64,000 nt of DNA from an uncultured Eubacteriales bacterium (GCA_934446065.1 CAKSDP010000006.1:20371-84370), one strand, 5' to 3'. Shown: positions 18,402-27,603, numbered from the stretch's first letter. Numbers and translations: made by a program. The notes: generated by a model not told the origin, from the sequence alone.

Positions 18402-19298
18402 TCATTCGTCCAATCCGTCGTTTTCGGCGATAAGCATCGCGTAAAGCTCACGCTTTGTCATTCCGCGCTCGGCAGCCGCTTTTTTGATCGCATCCATTTT
18501 CGCCATTCCGCGCTCGGTGTAAAGCCGAACGTGCTCCGCCGGATCGTCGGGATAATCAGTCGCAGGCGGTGCGGACTCTGCTGCGCCTTCAAGCACGAGG
18601 ACGTACTCTCCGCGCGGCGCATTGTCTTTGTAATACTCAACAACACCGCTGAGCGTTGTGCGCATGACCTCCTCGTTGAGTTTTGTAAGCTCACGGCAGA
18701 GCGATATGCGCCTGTCCCCGAACGCCGCCAAAAGATCGTCAAGCGTCGCGCGAAGCTTGTGCGGCGCTTCGTAGAATATCAGCGTGTGCCGGTCATATTT
18801 AAGCGAATCAAGATGTTCGCGCCGGTCGGTCTTGTTGGTCGAGAGGAATCCTTCAAACGCGAATCTGCCGGTAGGCAGCGACGAGAGCGTGAGCGCCGTC
18901 ACAGCCGCGCAGGGGCCGGGGATGGATGTAACTGGAATACCGCGCTCGGCGCACAGGCGCACGAGATCCTCGCCGGGGTCGCTGATCGCGGGTGTTCCCG
19001 CATCGGTGACAAGCGCACATGATTCACCCGCCTCAAGCCGTGCGGCGATGATCTCACCGCGCTCGCGGCGATTGTGCTCGAAATAGCTGATGAGCGGCTT
19101 TGATATTCCGAAGCGGGAGAGGAGCAGTCCCGAGTTGCGTGTGTCCTCGGCAGCAACGAAATCAACTTCTGAAAGAACCTTCAGTGCGCGCTCGCTGATG
19201 TCGGAGAGATTGCCGATCGGCGTCGGAACAAGGTAGAGCGTCCCGCCGACCGTGCGGTTTCGCTCAGTTTCACCGATTGATTTTTTAGGATAGCTCAT
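18402..19298 (-). CDS. rsmI: 16S rRNA (cytidine1402-2'-O)-methyltransferase
   Basis: This 298-residue SAM-dependent tetrapyrrole-methylase-fold protein has LYLVPTPIGNLSDISERAL, VAAEDTRNSGLLL, DAGTPAISDPGEDLV and SIPGPCAAVTAL. RsmI methylates the ribose of C1402 in the ribosomal P site. The start overlaps the trmN6 stop in an ATGA junction. The neighbour order matches the holB-yaaT-yabB-yabC cluster of Bacillus. Confidence 0.96.
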   Translation of the reverse strand: MSYPKKSIGETERNRTVGGTLYLVPTPIGNLSDISERALKVLSEVDFVAAEDTRNSGLLLSRFGISKPLISYFEHNRRERGEIIAARLEAGESCALVTDAGTPAISDPGEDLVRLCAERGIPVTSIPGPCAAVTALTLSSLPTGRFAFEGFLSTNKTDRREHLDSLKYDRHTLIFYEAPHKLRATLDDLLAAFGDRRISLCRELTKLNEEVMRTTLSGVVEYYKDNAPRGEYVLVLEGAAESAPPATDYPDDPAEHVRLYTERGMAKMDAIKKAAAERGMTKRELYAMLIAENDGLDE

Positions 19299-20107
19299 CT
19301 CGGTTTTCTCCTTTGGCGTAAAATATGATCAAGTGAAAAGTCACGGTATATACGTGCGAAGCTTTCGGTGTATCCGAGATCGCGCTCACCCGCGGGTAGC
19401 GGTGCTTCGGGCGGCGTTCCGCGCTCGCGGTAGATTATGAGCGGCGGCGCGATCTTTACTCCCGGACGACCGAATTTCCGTGCGCGTACAAGGACGAGCG
19501 ACGGCGCGGACACGGCGGTAGGGCAAACGAGCACTAGATCCTTTGGCTCAAGCGCGGCGTGCCGCAGGGCATCGGTAAGCTCGCACAGACGCTCCGGGCG
19601 ATACACAACGTAGAAATCCCCGCCGTAGCGCAGAATACGCGCAGCTGCCGCCGCAAAATCCGATATTGTGCCGAACACCTCGCGGCGGGCAATGTTCTTC
19701 ATGTCGGACACATTTCCCCTGCCGGAGTCGGCTGACATATACGGAGGATTCGAGATAACAAAATTGACCTCTCCGCCGGTGTCGGCAGGCATGATCTCGC
19801 GCACATCCTTGTTTATCGGAATTACTTTGTCGTGCAGACAGTTAAGCCTCGCGTTGCGCTGACACAGGTCAAAGAATTCATCCTGAATCTCGACAGCGTA
19901 TATCTTTTCGCATTTGCCGGATGCGGCACAGAGAAGTGAGGCGATTCCCGTTCCGGCGCCGAGATCGCATCCGCGCCCTTTGCCCGCAGCCATTGCCGCA
20001 AGAAGATATGCATCCGTCCCGAAGGTAAGTCCGTCGCTTTTCTGTATCAGCGAGATATTCTCATTTACAAAATCGAGCCGTTCTCCCGGCAGAATCCGTG
20101 TATCCAT
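19295..20107 (-). CDS. trmN6: tRNA1(Val) (adenine37-N6)-methyltransferase family protein
   Basis: This 270-residue class I methyltransferase has the SAM-binding CDLGAGTGIASLLCAAS and the adenine-N6 signature NFVISNPPYM (NPPY). It belongs to the TrmN6/YfiC/YabB group that methylates A37 of tRNA(Val). The ATG at 20107 with GGAG upstream is preferred over an earlier start 18 codons upstream that lies in the terminator. It is coupled to rsmI. Confidence 0.9.
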   Translation of the reverse strand: MDTRILPGERLDFVNENISLIQKSDGLTFGTDAYLLAAMAAGKGRGCDLGAGTGIASLLCAASGKCEKIYAVEIQDEFFDLCQRNARLNCLHDKVIPINKDVREIMPADTGGEVNFVISNPPYMSADSGRGNVSDMKNIARREVFGTISDFAAAAARILRYGGDFYVVYRPERLCELTDALRHAALEPKDLVLVCPTAVSAPSLVLVRARKFGRPGVKIAPPLIIYRERGTPPEAPLPAGERDLGYTESFARIYRDFSLDHILRQRRKPR

Positions 20108-20122
20108 AAAAATCTCCGTTAT

Positions 20123-20162
20123 ATTGAAAAATCCGCACACCGAGATGTGCAGATTTTTCAAT
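20123..20162 (-). terminator. Hairpin between ferredoxin gene and trmN6
   Basis: ATTGAAAAATC (20123-20133) pairs with GATTTTTCAAT (20152-20162), and inside it GCACA pairs with TGTGC. The T run is part of the stem. It likely terminates most ferredoxin transcripts. Only 15 bases remain before the trmN6 start, so trmN6 must depend on read-through or a promoter inside the ferredoxin gene. Confidence 0.75.
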
Positions 20163-20193
20163 CTTATTTGGTATGCAGTATGTAGTTGACCGC

Positions 20194-20364
20194 TTACTCA
20201 GCAGCGGGAGCATCTACGGGACATACGCCGGCGCAAGCGCCGCAATCAAGACATTTGTCTGCGTCGATCACGTACTTGTCAGCACCCTCAGAGATAGCCT
20301 CAGCAGGGCACTCGGCAGCGCAAGCACCGCAGGAAATGCAGTCATCACTGATCTTATATGCCAT
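20194..20364 (-). CDS. 2[4Fe-4S] ferredoxin
   Basis: This short 56-residue gene starts at ATG 20364 with GGAGG nine bases upstream. Two typical cluster motifs are visible, CISCGACAAECP and CLDCGACAGVCP, which together bind two [4Fe-4S] clusters in the clostridial ferredoxin pattern. It carries electrons in the cytoplasm, for example for pyruvate:ferredoxin oxidoreductase or hydrogenase. It sits inside the holB-ricT-trmN6-rsmI cluster, where Bacillus has yabA, and is followed by its own hairpin. Confidence 0.96.
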   Translation of the reverse strand: MAYKISDDCISCGACAAECPAEAISEGADKYVIDADKCLDCGACAGVCPVDAPAAE

Positions 20365-20443
20365 GACAGTAAACCTCCGTAAATTTAAGTTTTAACCATT
20401 GTATCACAAAAACTTCGGTTTGAAAATACTTTTCGGAAAAAAT

Positions 20444-21511
20444 TTAAGAATTTCCGGAATCTTTTTCTTTTTCCTGATTTTTCGGCTGTTCGGAGTTTTT
20501 TTGCTTGTCGTTTTTGTCATTTTGACGATTCCGCTCCGCGCGGCTGCGGCGCGGCTCTATCTGCGGACGGGGCGTACCTTTTTCGCGGCGGCCGATTACA
20601 GTGACCTTGTCACGGTGATATTCCGTCAGCTTGTCAGGCTCGGAATCGAGAATAACGCGGACGGTTCCAGCAAGTGGGTTTGTCTCCTTGACGTATCCCG
20701 TTCCGTCGGGAGTCTTGACGCGGCTGTCAACGGGCGGGGTCAGCTTGATCTCCTCCTCGTAGACCTCATGCTCGTATTTGAGGCAGCACATGAGTCTGCC
20801 GCACGTGCCGGATATCTTCGATGAGTTCAGCGACATATTCTGCTCTTTTGCCATCTTTATCGAGACCTGCACGAACTCTGACAGGAACGTCGAGCAGCAG
20901 AACGGTCTGCCGCATACGCCGAGTCCTCCGAGAAGCTTTGCTTCGTCGCGGATTCCGATCTGCCGCAGCTCTATTCTCGTGCGGAATACGGATGCAAGAT
21001 CCTTCACAAGCTCGCGGAAATCGACGCGCCCGTCAACCGAGAAATAGAACGTGAGCTTGCCCTCGTCAAAGGTGTACTCGGCTTCGATGAGCTTCATTCC
21101 GAGACCGTGTTCGCGTATCTTCTCAACGCATATCGCATACGCCTTTTTCTCTTTTTCGGCAAGAGCGGCGCGGTGAGCGATGTCCTCCTCGGTCGCAATG
21201 CGAACGACAGGGCGCAGGGGCGGGATCACCTCCGACGCCGGAACGTTTTTCACCCCTCCGGATGCCGTGCCGAACTCGATCCCGCGCGTCGTCTCAACGA
21301 TAAGCGGTGAGTTTTCGGGAATGTCAAGCCCCTTCGGGTCAAAATAATACATTTTGCCGGAGTCCTTGAACTTCACCCCGATAACATCAACGGTCGCAGG
21401 CGTTTCGGTGACTGCACTCACCTCGGTGACCTGCGGAAAACCGTCGATATTCGACGGAACAAAGTCGGATATTATGTTTTCGTCTCTTGAAAATTCGCTG
21501 TGTTTTTCCAT
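20444..21511 (-). CDS. ricT: RicT/YaaT family PSP1-domain protein
   Basis: The 355-residue protein has a PSP1 C-terminal-type domain with the Cys-rich blocks LGVCGRPFCCSTFL and GTCGRLMCCLKYEHE, about residues 205-250. In Bacillus, RicT (YaaT) joins RicA and RicF in an Fe-S complex that affects RNase Y processing, phosphorelay and sporulation. The last 60 residues are a charged low-complexity tail rich in Lys, Asn, Glu and Arg. The ribosome site is weak; the ATG at 21511 is the only family-consistent start. It follows holB by 34 bases. Confidence 0.93.
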   Translation of the reverse strand: MEKHSEFSRDENIISDFVPSNIDGFPQVTEVSAVTETPATVDVIGVKFKDSGKMYYFDPKGLDIPENSPLIVETTRGIEFGTASGGVKNVPASEVIPPLRPVVRIATEEDIAHRAALAEKEKKAYAICVEKIREHGLGMKLIEAEYTFDEGKLTFYFSVDGRVDFRELVKDLASVFRTRIELRQIGIRDEAKLLGGLGVCGRPFCCSTFLSEFVQVSIKMAKEQNMSLNSSKISGTCGRLMCCLKYEHEVYEEEIKLTPPVDSRVKTPDGTGYVKETNPLAGTVRVILDSEPDKLTEYHRDKVTVIGRREKGTPRPQIEPRRSRAERNRQNDKNDKQKNSEQPKNQEKEKDSGNS

Positions 21512-21545
21512 ATATAAATGCGGCTGTGCCGCCCTTTCAGAGTAT

Positions 21546-22547
21546 TCAGATTTTGTGCATTATAAGGCGCTCCGCCACAAGCAGAGCAGAAGCGTTGCCC
21601 GCAAGCTCGCGCTCCGAGCGTTCAAGCAGTGAGTAAAACCGATAAAGCGCGACCGCGTTATGCGATATGTACGGACGCACTTCTTTCGGCTCGGCGAAAA
21701 ACAGCAGCTCCGCTCCCGCGCGTTTTTTCTGTGCGATAATGTCTCTGACCGCGACCTTGCAGTCGGAAATGATAGCGGACAGCTCATCGCGTGAGCGCGT
21801 GACAGTTGCCGCATAGCGTGCCTTCGCCGATAAGTCTCCCGTAAGCGACACCCGCAGGAATTCTTCGGCGGCAGCGTGTATTTCGGGAGATTTGCCGGCA
21901 CCGGAGAGAAGAGCAACGGCACGTCCGGCTATCCCGTCGGAATCGCGCGTGATCTCGCGGATCCGCTCATCGGAAAGTCCGTCTGCGAGTGAAAGTAACT
22001 CAAGGAATTCACGCATTTCGTCGGGTTCGAGCGACTGCATCCTTATAAGCTGTGCACGGCTGCGTATAGTTTCAAGCAGAAGCTTGTGGTCGGCAACAAG
22101 AAGAATGAATGATGCAAACGGCGGCGGCTCCTCAAGGGAGATGAGCAGCGCGTTCTGCGCTTCCGGCGTCATCGTCTCCGCGTCCTCGATTATAAAGAAC
22201 TTGTGTTCCGCCTCATCCGGAGTTATAAAAAGCTCGCTCTTTATCCGTCGCACGGTGTCAACACCGATCGTCTTGCGCTCGCCCCGTCTGACAACGATCA
22301 CATCCGGGTGGATGTCGCGCATAATACGGTCGCACGCCGAGCAGTGACCGCAGGGAAGTGGTTCTGCATCGTTATGGGAATTCTCGCACAGAATCGCCGC
22401 AGCGATCTGATGAGCCATAAGGGACTTACCGATCCCGTCGGAGCCTGAAATAATGTAAGCATGAGATGCCGTACCCTCGGCGATGTCTCTGCCGAGACGC
22501 TGTTTTGCGGCAGTATTGCCGATTACCGATGGAAAAAGCTGTTTCAC
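21546..22547 (-). CDS. holB: DNA polymerase III subunit delta'
   Basis: This 333-residue clamp-loader AAA+ protein has FPSVIGNTAAKQRL, a P-loop variant SGSDGIGKSLMAHQ, a zinc finger (CGHCSACDRI) and ITPDEAEHKFFIIEDAETM, followed by an SRAQL-type segment. It opens and loads the sliding clamp together with tau/gamma and delta subunits. The GTG start has GGAGG upstream. The strong promoter at 22580-22608 precedes it. Confidence 0.94.
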   Translation of the reverse strand: MKQLFPSVIGNTAAKQRLGRDIAEGTASHAYIISGSDGIGKSLMAHQIAAAILCENSHNDAEPLPCGHCSACDRIMRDIHPDVIVVRRGERKTIGVDTVRRIKSELFITPDEAEHKFFIIEDAETMTPEAQNALLISLEEPPPFASFILLVADHKLLLETIRSRAQLIRMQSLEPDEMREFLELLSLADGLSDERIREITRDSDGIAGRAVALLSGAGKSPEIHAAAEEFLRVSLTGDLSAKARYAATVTRSRDELSAIISDCKVAVRDIIAQKKRAGAELLFFAEPKEVRPYISHNAVALYRFYSLLERSERELAGNASALLVAERLIMHKI

Positions 22548-22579
22548 CGCACCCTCCGCTGTCTCATTACTTTCACTAT

Positions 22580-22608
22580 ATTATATCAAGAAGTTTTCCG
22601 GTTGTCAA
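22580..22608 (-). promoter_or_regulatory. Consensus sigma-A promoter for holB-ricT
   Basis: On the minus strand, TTGACA, 17 bases, then TATAAT: a perfect consensus, about 33 bases before the holB GTG. Confidence 0.9.
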
Positions 22609-22662
22609 TAAAGCTGCGGGAGGTATTCCGCTTTTCGCTTCACGTATTTCGCGTTCCACCTC

Positions 22663-22691
22663 TTGAAAAATCGCAGCATATGTGATAAAAT
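22663..22691 (+). promoter_or_regulatory. Probable promoter for coaE
   Basis: TTGAAA (22663-22668), 17 bases, then TAAAAT (22686-22691). A second TATAAT lies at 22693-22698 without a well-placed -35. About 70 bases of leader follow. Confidence 0.6.
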
Positions 22692-22761
22692 GTATAATGT
22701 ATATCTATCCGAACCGGCATGTGCCGTGAGAAGTCATATTCATGAAAGGAACGGTCATATT

Positions 22762-23391
22762 ATGAAGGACAGAGGTATGGGAAGAGTTGTCGGGATCTGC
22801 GGCAGAAGCGGTTCCGGCAAAACTACTGTTTGCAAGGCGTTTGAGGAGCTTGGCGCAAAATCGATCGACACAGACCGCGTTTACCGCGACCTTACGCGTG
22901 CGGATGACGACGGTATGCCGTCGGAGTGCGTGCGAATGATCGCCAATAAATTCGGCGGAAAGGTCATCGCGTCCGACGGATCGCTCAATCGCGCTTATCT
23001 TGCGAGAATAGTTTTCGGCGATAAAGAGAAGCTTTCGCTCCTGAACTCCATAACGCACAAGCGTATAATGGAGCGCACAGAGGCAATGATATTTGAGTAT
23101 CTTCGTATGGGCACGACGTGTGTGTTGGTCGATGCGCCCGCGCTTTTCGAGAGCGGATTTGATAAAAAATGCGACGCCGTCGTCTGCGTTACCGCGCCCG
23201 AAGATACGCTTGTCCGCAGGATCGTCGCACGCGACGGAATCACGCCGGAGCAGGCAATGCGCAGACTCGCGTCACAGATTCCGGATGAGGAGCTGCACGC
23301 ACGCGCCGATTTCGTATTTCTGAACGACGGCGAGTCGCCGATCGGGAAGCAGGCTGAAATGATTCTCGGAGAAATTCTTGATGGCGAGTGA
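22762..23391 (+). CDS. coaE: Dephospho-CoA kinase
   Basis: This 209-residue P-loop kinase catalyses the last step of coenzyme A synthesis. Motifs: VVGICGRSGSGKTTVCKAF (Walker A), SIDTDRVYRDL (substrate Asp) and VLVDAPALFESGF. ATG 22762 with AAAGGA is chosen because residues upstream in the open frame lack family character and cover the promoter. It is followed within 15 bases by the transglycosylase gene and begins a long (+) run of genes. Confidence 0.92.
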   Translation: MKDRGMGRVVGICGRSGSGKTTVCKAFEELGAKSIDTDRVYRDLTRADDDGMPSECVRMIANKFGGKVIASDGSLNRAYLARIVFGDKEKLSLLNSITHKRIMERTEAMIFEYLRMGTTCVLVDAPALFESGFDKKCDAVVCVTAPEDTLVRRIVARDGITPEQAMRRLASQIPDEELHARADFVFLNDGESPIGKQAEMILGEILDGE

Positions 23392-23405
23392 GGATTTGAG
23401 GCATA

Positions 23406-23975
23406 ATGAGATATAAGAGCGCCCTCAGGCGCAGTGCGGTGATACTTGCGATACTGTCGCTGTCGGTGATAATAGGATTCCTGTATCAGCTAATATGGGA
23501 CAATATCGACCGCAAGAACTATCCGCAGAGTTACAGCGAATATGTTGAGAAATATTCCGAGATGTACGGCGTGCCGGAGTATATAGTCTACGCGACCATA
23601 AAGGTGGAGAGCGGTTTTTCATCAAATGCGGTCTCATCCGCCGGAGCCGTGGGACTCATGCAGCTTATGCCGGATACATTCCAGTATCTGATGGCGGAGA
23701 ACAAGGAAGCGTATGAACCGGATCTCATCTACGGCCCAGAGACCAACATCCGCTACGGCACATACTACCTGTCAAAGCTCTATCTGAAATATCAGAACTG
23801 GGACACGGTGTTTGCCGCGTATAACGGAGGATCGACAAACGTTGACGGATGGCTCGCCGACAAAGAATATTCCGAGGACGGCGTTACGCTGAAGAAAATA
23901 CCGTTTCCGGAAACCTCAAAGTATGTCGCAAAGATGAACCGCGCTATGAGCATTTATATGCGGCTGTACTACTGA
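23406..23975 (+). CDS. Membrane-anchored lytic transglycosylase (SLT domain)
   Basis: The 189-residue protein has one N-terminal membrane helix (residues about 10-30) and an extracellular lysozyme-like SLT domain. The catalytic Glu is in IKVESGF, followed by SAGAVGLMQLMP and the AAYNGG motif, all hallmarks of family 1 lytic transglycosylases. These cleave peptidoglycan glycan strands with formation of anhydromuramic ends. coaE followed by a small SLT protein is a common clostridial arrangement. Confidence 0.94.
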   Translation: MRYKSALRRSAVILAILSLSVIIGFLYQLIWDNIDRKNYPQSYSEYVEKYSEMYGVPEYIVYATIKVESGFSSNAVSSAGAVGLMQLMPDTFQYLMAENKEAYEPDLIYGPETNIRYGTYYLSKLYLKYQNWDTVFAAYNGGSTNVDGWLADKEYSEDGVTLKKIPFPETSKYVAKMNRAMSIYMRLYY

Positions 23976-24012
23976 ACTATCGAAAAATGAACCTTAACGG
24001 AGGAATATAAAA

Positions 24013-25422
24013 ATGGAAGAAACAAAGAAATCCGAAAAACTTGCAGAAAAGCTTCTGGCAAAGAAGAAGAGCGCCTTTGAGGTGCTCGACGCCGAAACGC
24101 TTGACTGCGCTATGAAATATGCAGAGGGATACAAGGACTACCTTGATTCCGGTAAGACCGAGCGCGAGATCACAAAGAGCACCGAAAAGATCCTGCGCGA
24201 GCACGGATATACCGAATACACCATCGGCGACGATCTTCACGCCGGCGGCAAGTATTTCTACAACAACAAGGGCAAGAACATCTATGCGTTCCGCATCGGC
24301 AGCCGCCCGGTGAGCGAGGGCATACGTATCCTCGCAGCGCATATCGACTCGCCTCGCCTCGACCTCAAGCAGAATCCGCTGTATGAGGATTCTGGCATCG
24401 GATATCTCAAGACACATTACTACGGCGGCATACGCAAGTATCAGTGGGTCACGCTTCCGCTTGCACTGCACGGAACAGTCATCCTTTCCGACGGCACATC
24501 CGTTGACGTGACCATCGGCGAGGACGCGGGCGATCCCGTGTTCTGCGTGACCGATCTTCTCCCGCACCTCGGACGCAAACAGTCCGCCGAGCCTCTCGGC
24601 ACCGCTTTCAAGGGCGAGAATCTCAGTATCCTTGTGGCTTCGGCGCCTTATATGGAGGACGGAGAAGCCGTCACCGACAACGGTGTCAAGCTTTCAGTCA
24701 TGAACTATCTGTTTGAAAAGTACGGCATGACCGAGGAGGACTTCATCAGCGCCGAGCTTTGCGCTGTTCCCGCAGGAAAATCGGTTGATGTAGGTCTCGA
24801 TCGCTGGATGATCGGCGCCTACGGCCACGACGATACCGTGTGCGCTTATCCCGCACTCACCGCACTTCTCGAGAGCGATGATTCCGAGAACACGGTGCTG
24901 TGCGCACTTGTAGATAAAGAGGAGACCGGCAGCGACGGCAACACCGGTATGCAGTCGCGTCTGCTCTGCGACATAATCGACTGCATCGCATCCGCAATGG
25001 GCGAAAAGGGAGCCGTTGTCCGCGCCGCATCTATGTGCTTGTCCGCAGACGTTACCGCGTGCTACGACCCGCTCTATTCCGACGTGTTCGATAAGATGAA
25101 TTCGGCATACGCTTCATACGGCGTCGCAATGTCAAAGTATACCGGCGGCGGCGGAAAATCCTCCACGAACGACGCATCAGCCGAGCTTGTCGGCTACGTA
25201 CGCCGTGTTTTCGCGGAGCGCGGAGTGCTTTGGCAGACTGCCGAGATGGGCAAGGTTGACGCAGGTGGCGGCGGAACCGTCGCGAAGTATATCGCAAATC
25301 TCAACATCAGCGCAGTTGACATGGGTGTGCCGGTTCTCTCAATGCACGCTCCGTTTGAGCTGATATCAAAGGCTGATCTCTACACCGCACACCTTGCATT
25401 CAAAGCATTCTGCCTCGCATAA
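24013..25422 (+). CDS. apeB: M18 family aminopeptidase
   Basis: This 469-residue cytoplasmic zinc aminopeptidase has the M18 ligands in order: the His/Asp of AAHIDSPRLDLKQ, the Asp of GHDDTVCAYPAL, the Glu pair of VDKEETGSDGNTGM and the C-terminal His of SMHAPFELISKAD. It releases N-terminal, often acidic, residues from peptides. GGAGG precedes the ATG. The stop lies 13 bases before the prfA start. The gene symbol follows common bacterial naming for the family. Confidence 0.92.
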   Translation: MEETKKSEKLAEKLLAKKKSAFEVLDAETLDCAMKYAEGYKDYLDSGKTEREITKSTEKILREHGYTEYTIGDDLHAGGKYFYNNKGKNIYAFRIGSRPVSEGIRILAAHIDSPRLDLKQNPLYEDSGIGYLKTHYYGGIRKYQWVTLPLALHGTVILSDGTSVDVTIGEDAGDPVFCVTDLLPHLGRKQSAEPLGTAFKGENLSILVASAPYMEDGEAVTDNGVKLSVMNYLFEKYGMTEEDFISAELCAVPAGKSVDVGLDRWMIGAYGHDDTVCAYPALTALLESDDSENTVLCALVDKEETGSDGNTGMQSRLLCDIIDCIASAMGEKGAVVRAASMCLSADVTACYDPLYSDVFDKMNSAYASYGVAMSKYTGGGGKSSTNDASAELVGYVRRVFAERGVLWQTAEMGKVDAGGGGTVAKYIANLNISAVDMGVPVLSMHAPFELISKADLYTAHLAFKAFCLA

Positions 25423-25435
25423 CGGAGGTAGACTC

Positions 25436-26509
25436 TTGCTTGAGAAACTGAAGGCGGCAGAAGCCCATTATAAGGAACTTGAGCGCGAGCTGTTCGACCC
25501 GGATGTAATGGGCAATATCGAAAAGTATACCGCAGTCACCAAGGAATATAAGGATATGTCCCCGCTCATGGAGAAGTACGCCGAGTATAACCGCGCGCTT
25601 GCCGTTTGTGAGGATGCAAGATCAATGATGAACGACGAGGAGGACGCCGAGCTGCGTCACCTCGCCGCCGAAGAATACAAAAGTGAGTCGGAAAAGCTCG
25701 AGCGGCTTGCGGACGAGCTTAAAATGCTCCTCCTGCCCGCCGATCCCAACGACAGCCGCAACGTCGTCGTCGAGATACGTGCAGGCGTGGGCGGCGAGGA
25801 AGCTGCACTGTTTGCAGGCGTGCTGTACCGGATGTACTGTATGTATTCCGATTCACACAAGTACAAGATTGAGCGCGTCGGCGAGAACGAAACGGGACTC
25901 GGCGGCTTCAAGGAGATCACGTTTATCGTAAAGGGTGAAGGCGCGTATTCGCGCTTCAAATACGAGAGCGGCGTTCACAGAGTCCAGCGCGTTCCGGAGA
26001 CCGAGACCTCCGGCAGGATCCACACCTCCACTGCGACCGTCGCGGTCCTTCCGGAGGCGGAGGATGTCGAGGTCGAGATCGCGCCCGGAGACATCGAGAT
26101 CGAAACGATAAAGTCGAGCGGAGCCGGCGGACAGCACGTCAATAAGACGGAGTCCGCGATCCGCCTTCTCCATAAGCCTACGGGCATCGTCGTCGAGTGC
26201 CAGGATGAGCGCAGTCAGTACAAGAACAAAGACAAGGCGATGAAGATCCTTCGCACAAAACTCTACGATATGAAGCAGAAGGAGCAGAGCGACAAGATTG
26301 CGGGAGAAAGACGGCTTCAGGTCGGCAGCGGCGATCGCAGCGAGCGCATCCGCACATACAATTTTCCGCAGGGACGCGTCACCGATCACCGTATCGGTCT
26401 GACGCTTTATTCACTTGATACATTCGTTGACGGGGACATCGATCGCATGATCGATGCACTCGCAACTGCCGATGCAGCGGAAAGACTGCGCGGCGAGGAT
26501 TTGAAATGA
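25436..26509 (+). CDS. prfA: Peptide chain release factor 1
   Basis: This 357-residue class I release factor recognises UAA and UAG. The catalytic GGQ is in SGAGGQHVNKTESAIRL, and the RF1 recognition region (PETETSGRIHTSTATV, including the P-x-T type motif) is present. The start is TTG 25436, seven bases after GGAGG; the frame continues 14 codons upstream but that overlaps the aminopeptidase. It overlaps sua5 by ATGA. prmC, usually between prfA and sua5, is missing here. Confidence 0.96.
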   Translation: MLEKLKAAEAHYKELERELFDPDVMGNIEKYTAVTKEYKDMSPLMEKYAEYNRALAVCEDARSMMNDEEDAELRHLAAEEYKSESEKLERLADELKMLLLPADPNDSRNVVVEIRAGVGGEEAALFAGVLYRMYCMYSDSHKYKIERVGENETGLGGFKEITFIVKGEGAYSRFKYESGVHRVQRVPETETSGRIHTSTATVAVLPEAEDVEVEIAPGDIEIETIKSSGAGGQHVNKTESAIRLLHKPTGIVVECQDERSQYKNKDKAMKILRTKLYDMKQKEQSDKIAGERRLQVGSGDRSERIRTYNFPQGRVTDHRIGLTLYSLDTFVDGDIDRMIDALATADAAERLRGEDLK

Positions 26510-27573
26510 CAACCACAATATATAAGATCGAAAATACGGAAAACCCTACTGCGGCGGATAACGAGTGCCTTGCCCGCGCCGGCGAGATAATACGGGCGGG
26601 CGGACTTGTCGCGTTTCCGACGGAAACAGTGTACGGACTCGGAGCATCCGCATACAGCAGCGAGGCGGCAGGAAAAGTCTATTCCGCGAAGGGCAGACCG
26701 TCAGATAATCCACTCATAGTCCATGTTGCCGACCCTGCCGAAGCCGAAAGGTTCGCGCACATCACACCTGTGTTCCGCGATCTCGCCGAGCGTTTTATGC
26801 CCGGACCGATCACGGTCATTATGCAGAAGCGTGACTGTGTGCCCGACGGTGTGACGGGCGGACTTGATACGGTAGCGATACGCTGTCCGTCGAACAGAGT
26901 CGCCTCGGCTCTCATACGTCATGCCTCAGTTCCCGTTGCAGCTCCGTCAGCAAATCTTTCGGGAAAGCCGTCTCCGACTGTCGCCGCTCACGTGATCGAC
27001 GATCTGTCGGGCAGAGTCGATATGATAATCGACGGCGGCGACTGCACATTCGGGCTTGAGTCTACCGTTATAAGGCCCGAGAGTGACGGATCTCTGAGAC
27101 TGCTCAGACCCGGAGCTGTAAGCGCGGAAATGCTGAGGGACGCCGGATATATCGTAAATGTCGATCCTGCAGTCACTGATCCTGCTGCCGCAGGCGATCA
27201 CCCGCAGTCACCGGGAATGAAGTACAAGCATTACGCCCCTGCGGCGAAGCTTTACCTCATTGATATGTCGCAGACTCGACGCAGCTATGCCGAAGTCGTA
27301 GCCGAAATGGAGCGCGGCAAAAGCGGTGCTTTTTCCGTTGTCGCATACGATGGCGATACCGACGGACTCCCTGAGGGTTGTGAAGTATTCCCGTGCGGCG
27401 ACAAAGCTTCAAGCAGTGAATACGCACACGGACTTTTCGCGTATCTGCGACGCGCCGACAAGGACGGATGCAGCCGCATATATGCGCCGCTCCCCCGGAA
27501 GGACGGGATAGGACTTGCGGTATACAACCGCATAATCCGTGCCTCCGGCGGGGAGATCGTCAGACCTCTATAA
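26506..27573 (+). CDS. sua5: L-threonylcarbamoyladenylate synthase
   Basis: The 355-residue Sua5-type enzyme has an N-terminal YrdC domain (GGLVAFPTETVYGLGASAYS, YSAKGRPSDNPLIVHVAD, APSANLSGKPSPT, STVIRP) and a C-terminal Rossmann-like Sua5 domain after SPGMKYKHYAP. It makes threonylcarbamoyl-AMP from threonine, bicarbonate and ATP for tRNA t6A37 modification. Translation is coupled to prfA through a four-base overlap. Confidence 0.95.
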   Translation: MTTTIYKIENTENPTAADNECLARAGEIIRAGGLVAFPTETVYGLGASAYSSEAAGKVYSAKGRPSDNPLIVHVADPAEAERFAHITPVFRDLAERFMPGPITVIMQKRDCVPDGVTGGLDTVAIRCPSNRVASALIRHASVPVAAPSANLSGKPSPTVAAHVIDDLSGRVDMIIDGGDCTFGLESTVIRPESDGSLRLLRPGAVSAEMLRDAGYIVNVDPAVTDPAAAGDHPQSPGMKYKHYAPAAKLYLIDMSQTRRSYAEVVAEMERGKSGAFSVVAYDGDTDGLPEGCEVFPCGDKASSSEYAHGLFAYLRRADKDGCSRIYAPLPRKDGIGLAVYNRIIRASGGEIVRPL

Positions 27574-27603
27574 CATATTATTTATTCGGAGCGAGTATAA
27601 GAA

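Noticed and set aside
25853..26389. 178-residue minus-strand open frame
   Set aside because: It is antisense to prfA and has no recognisable motif.
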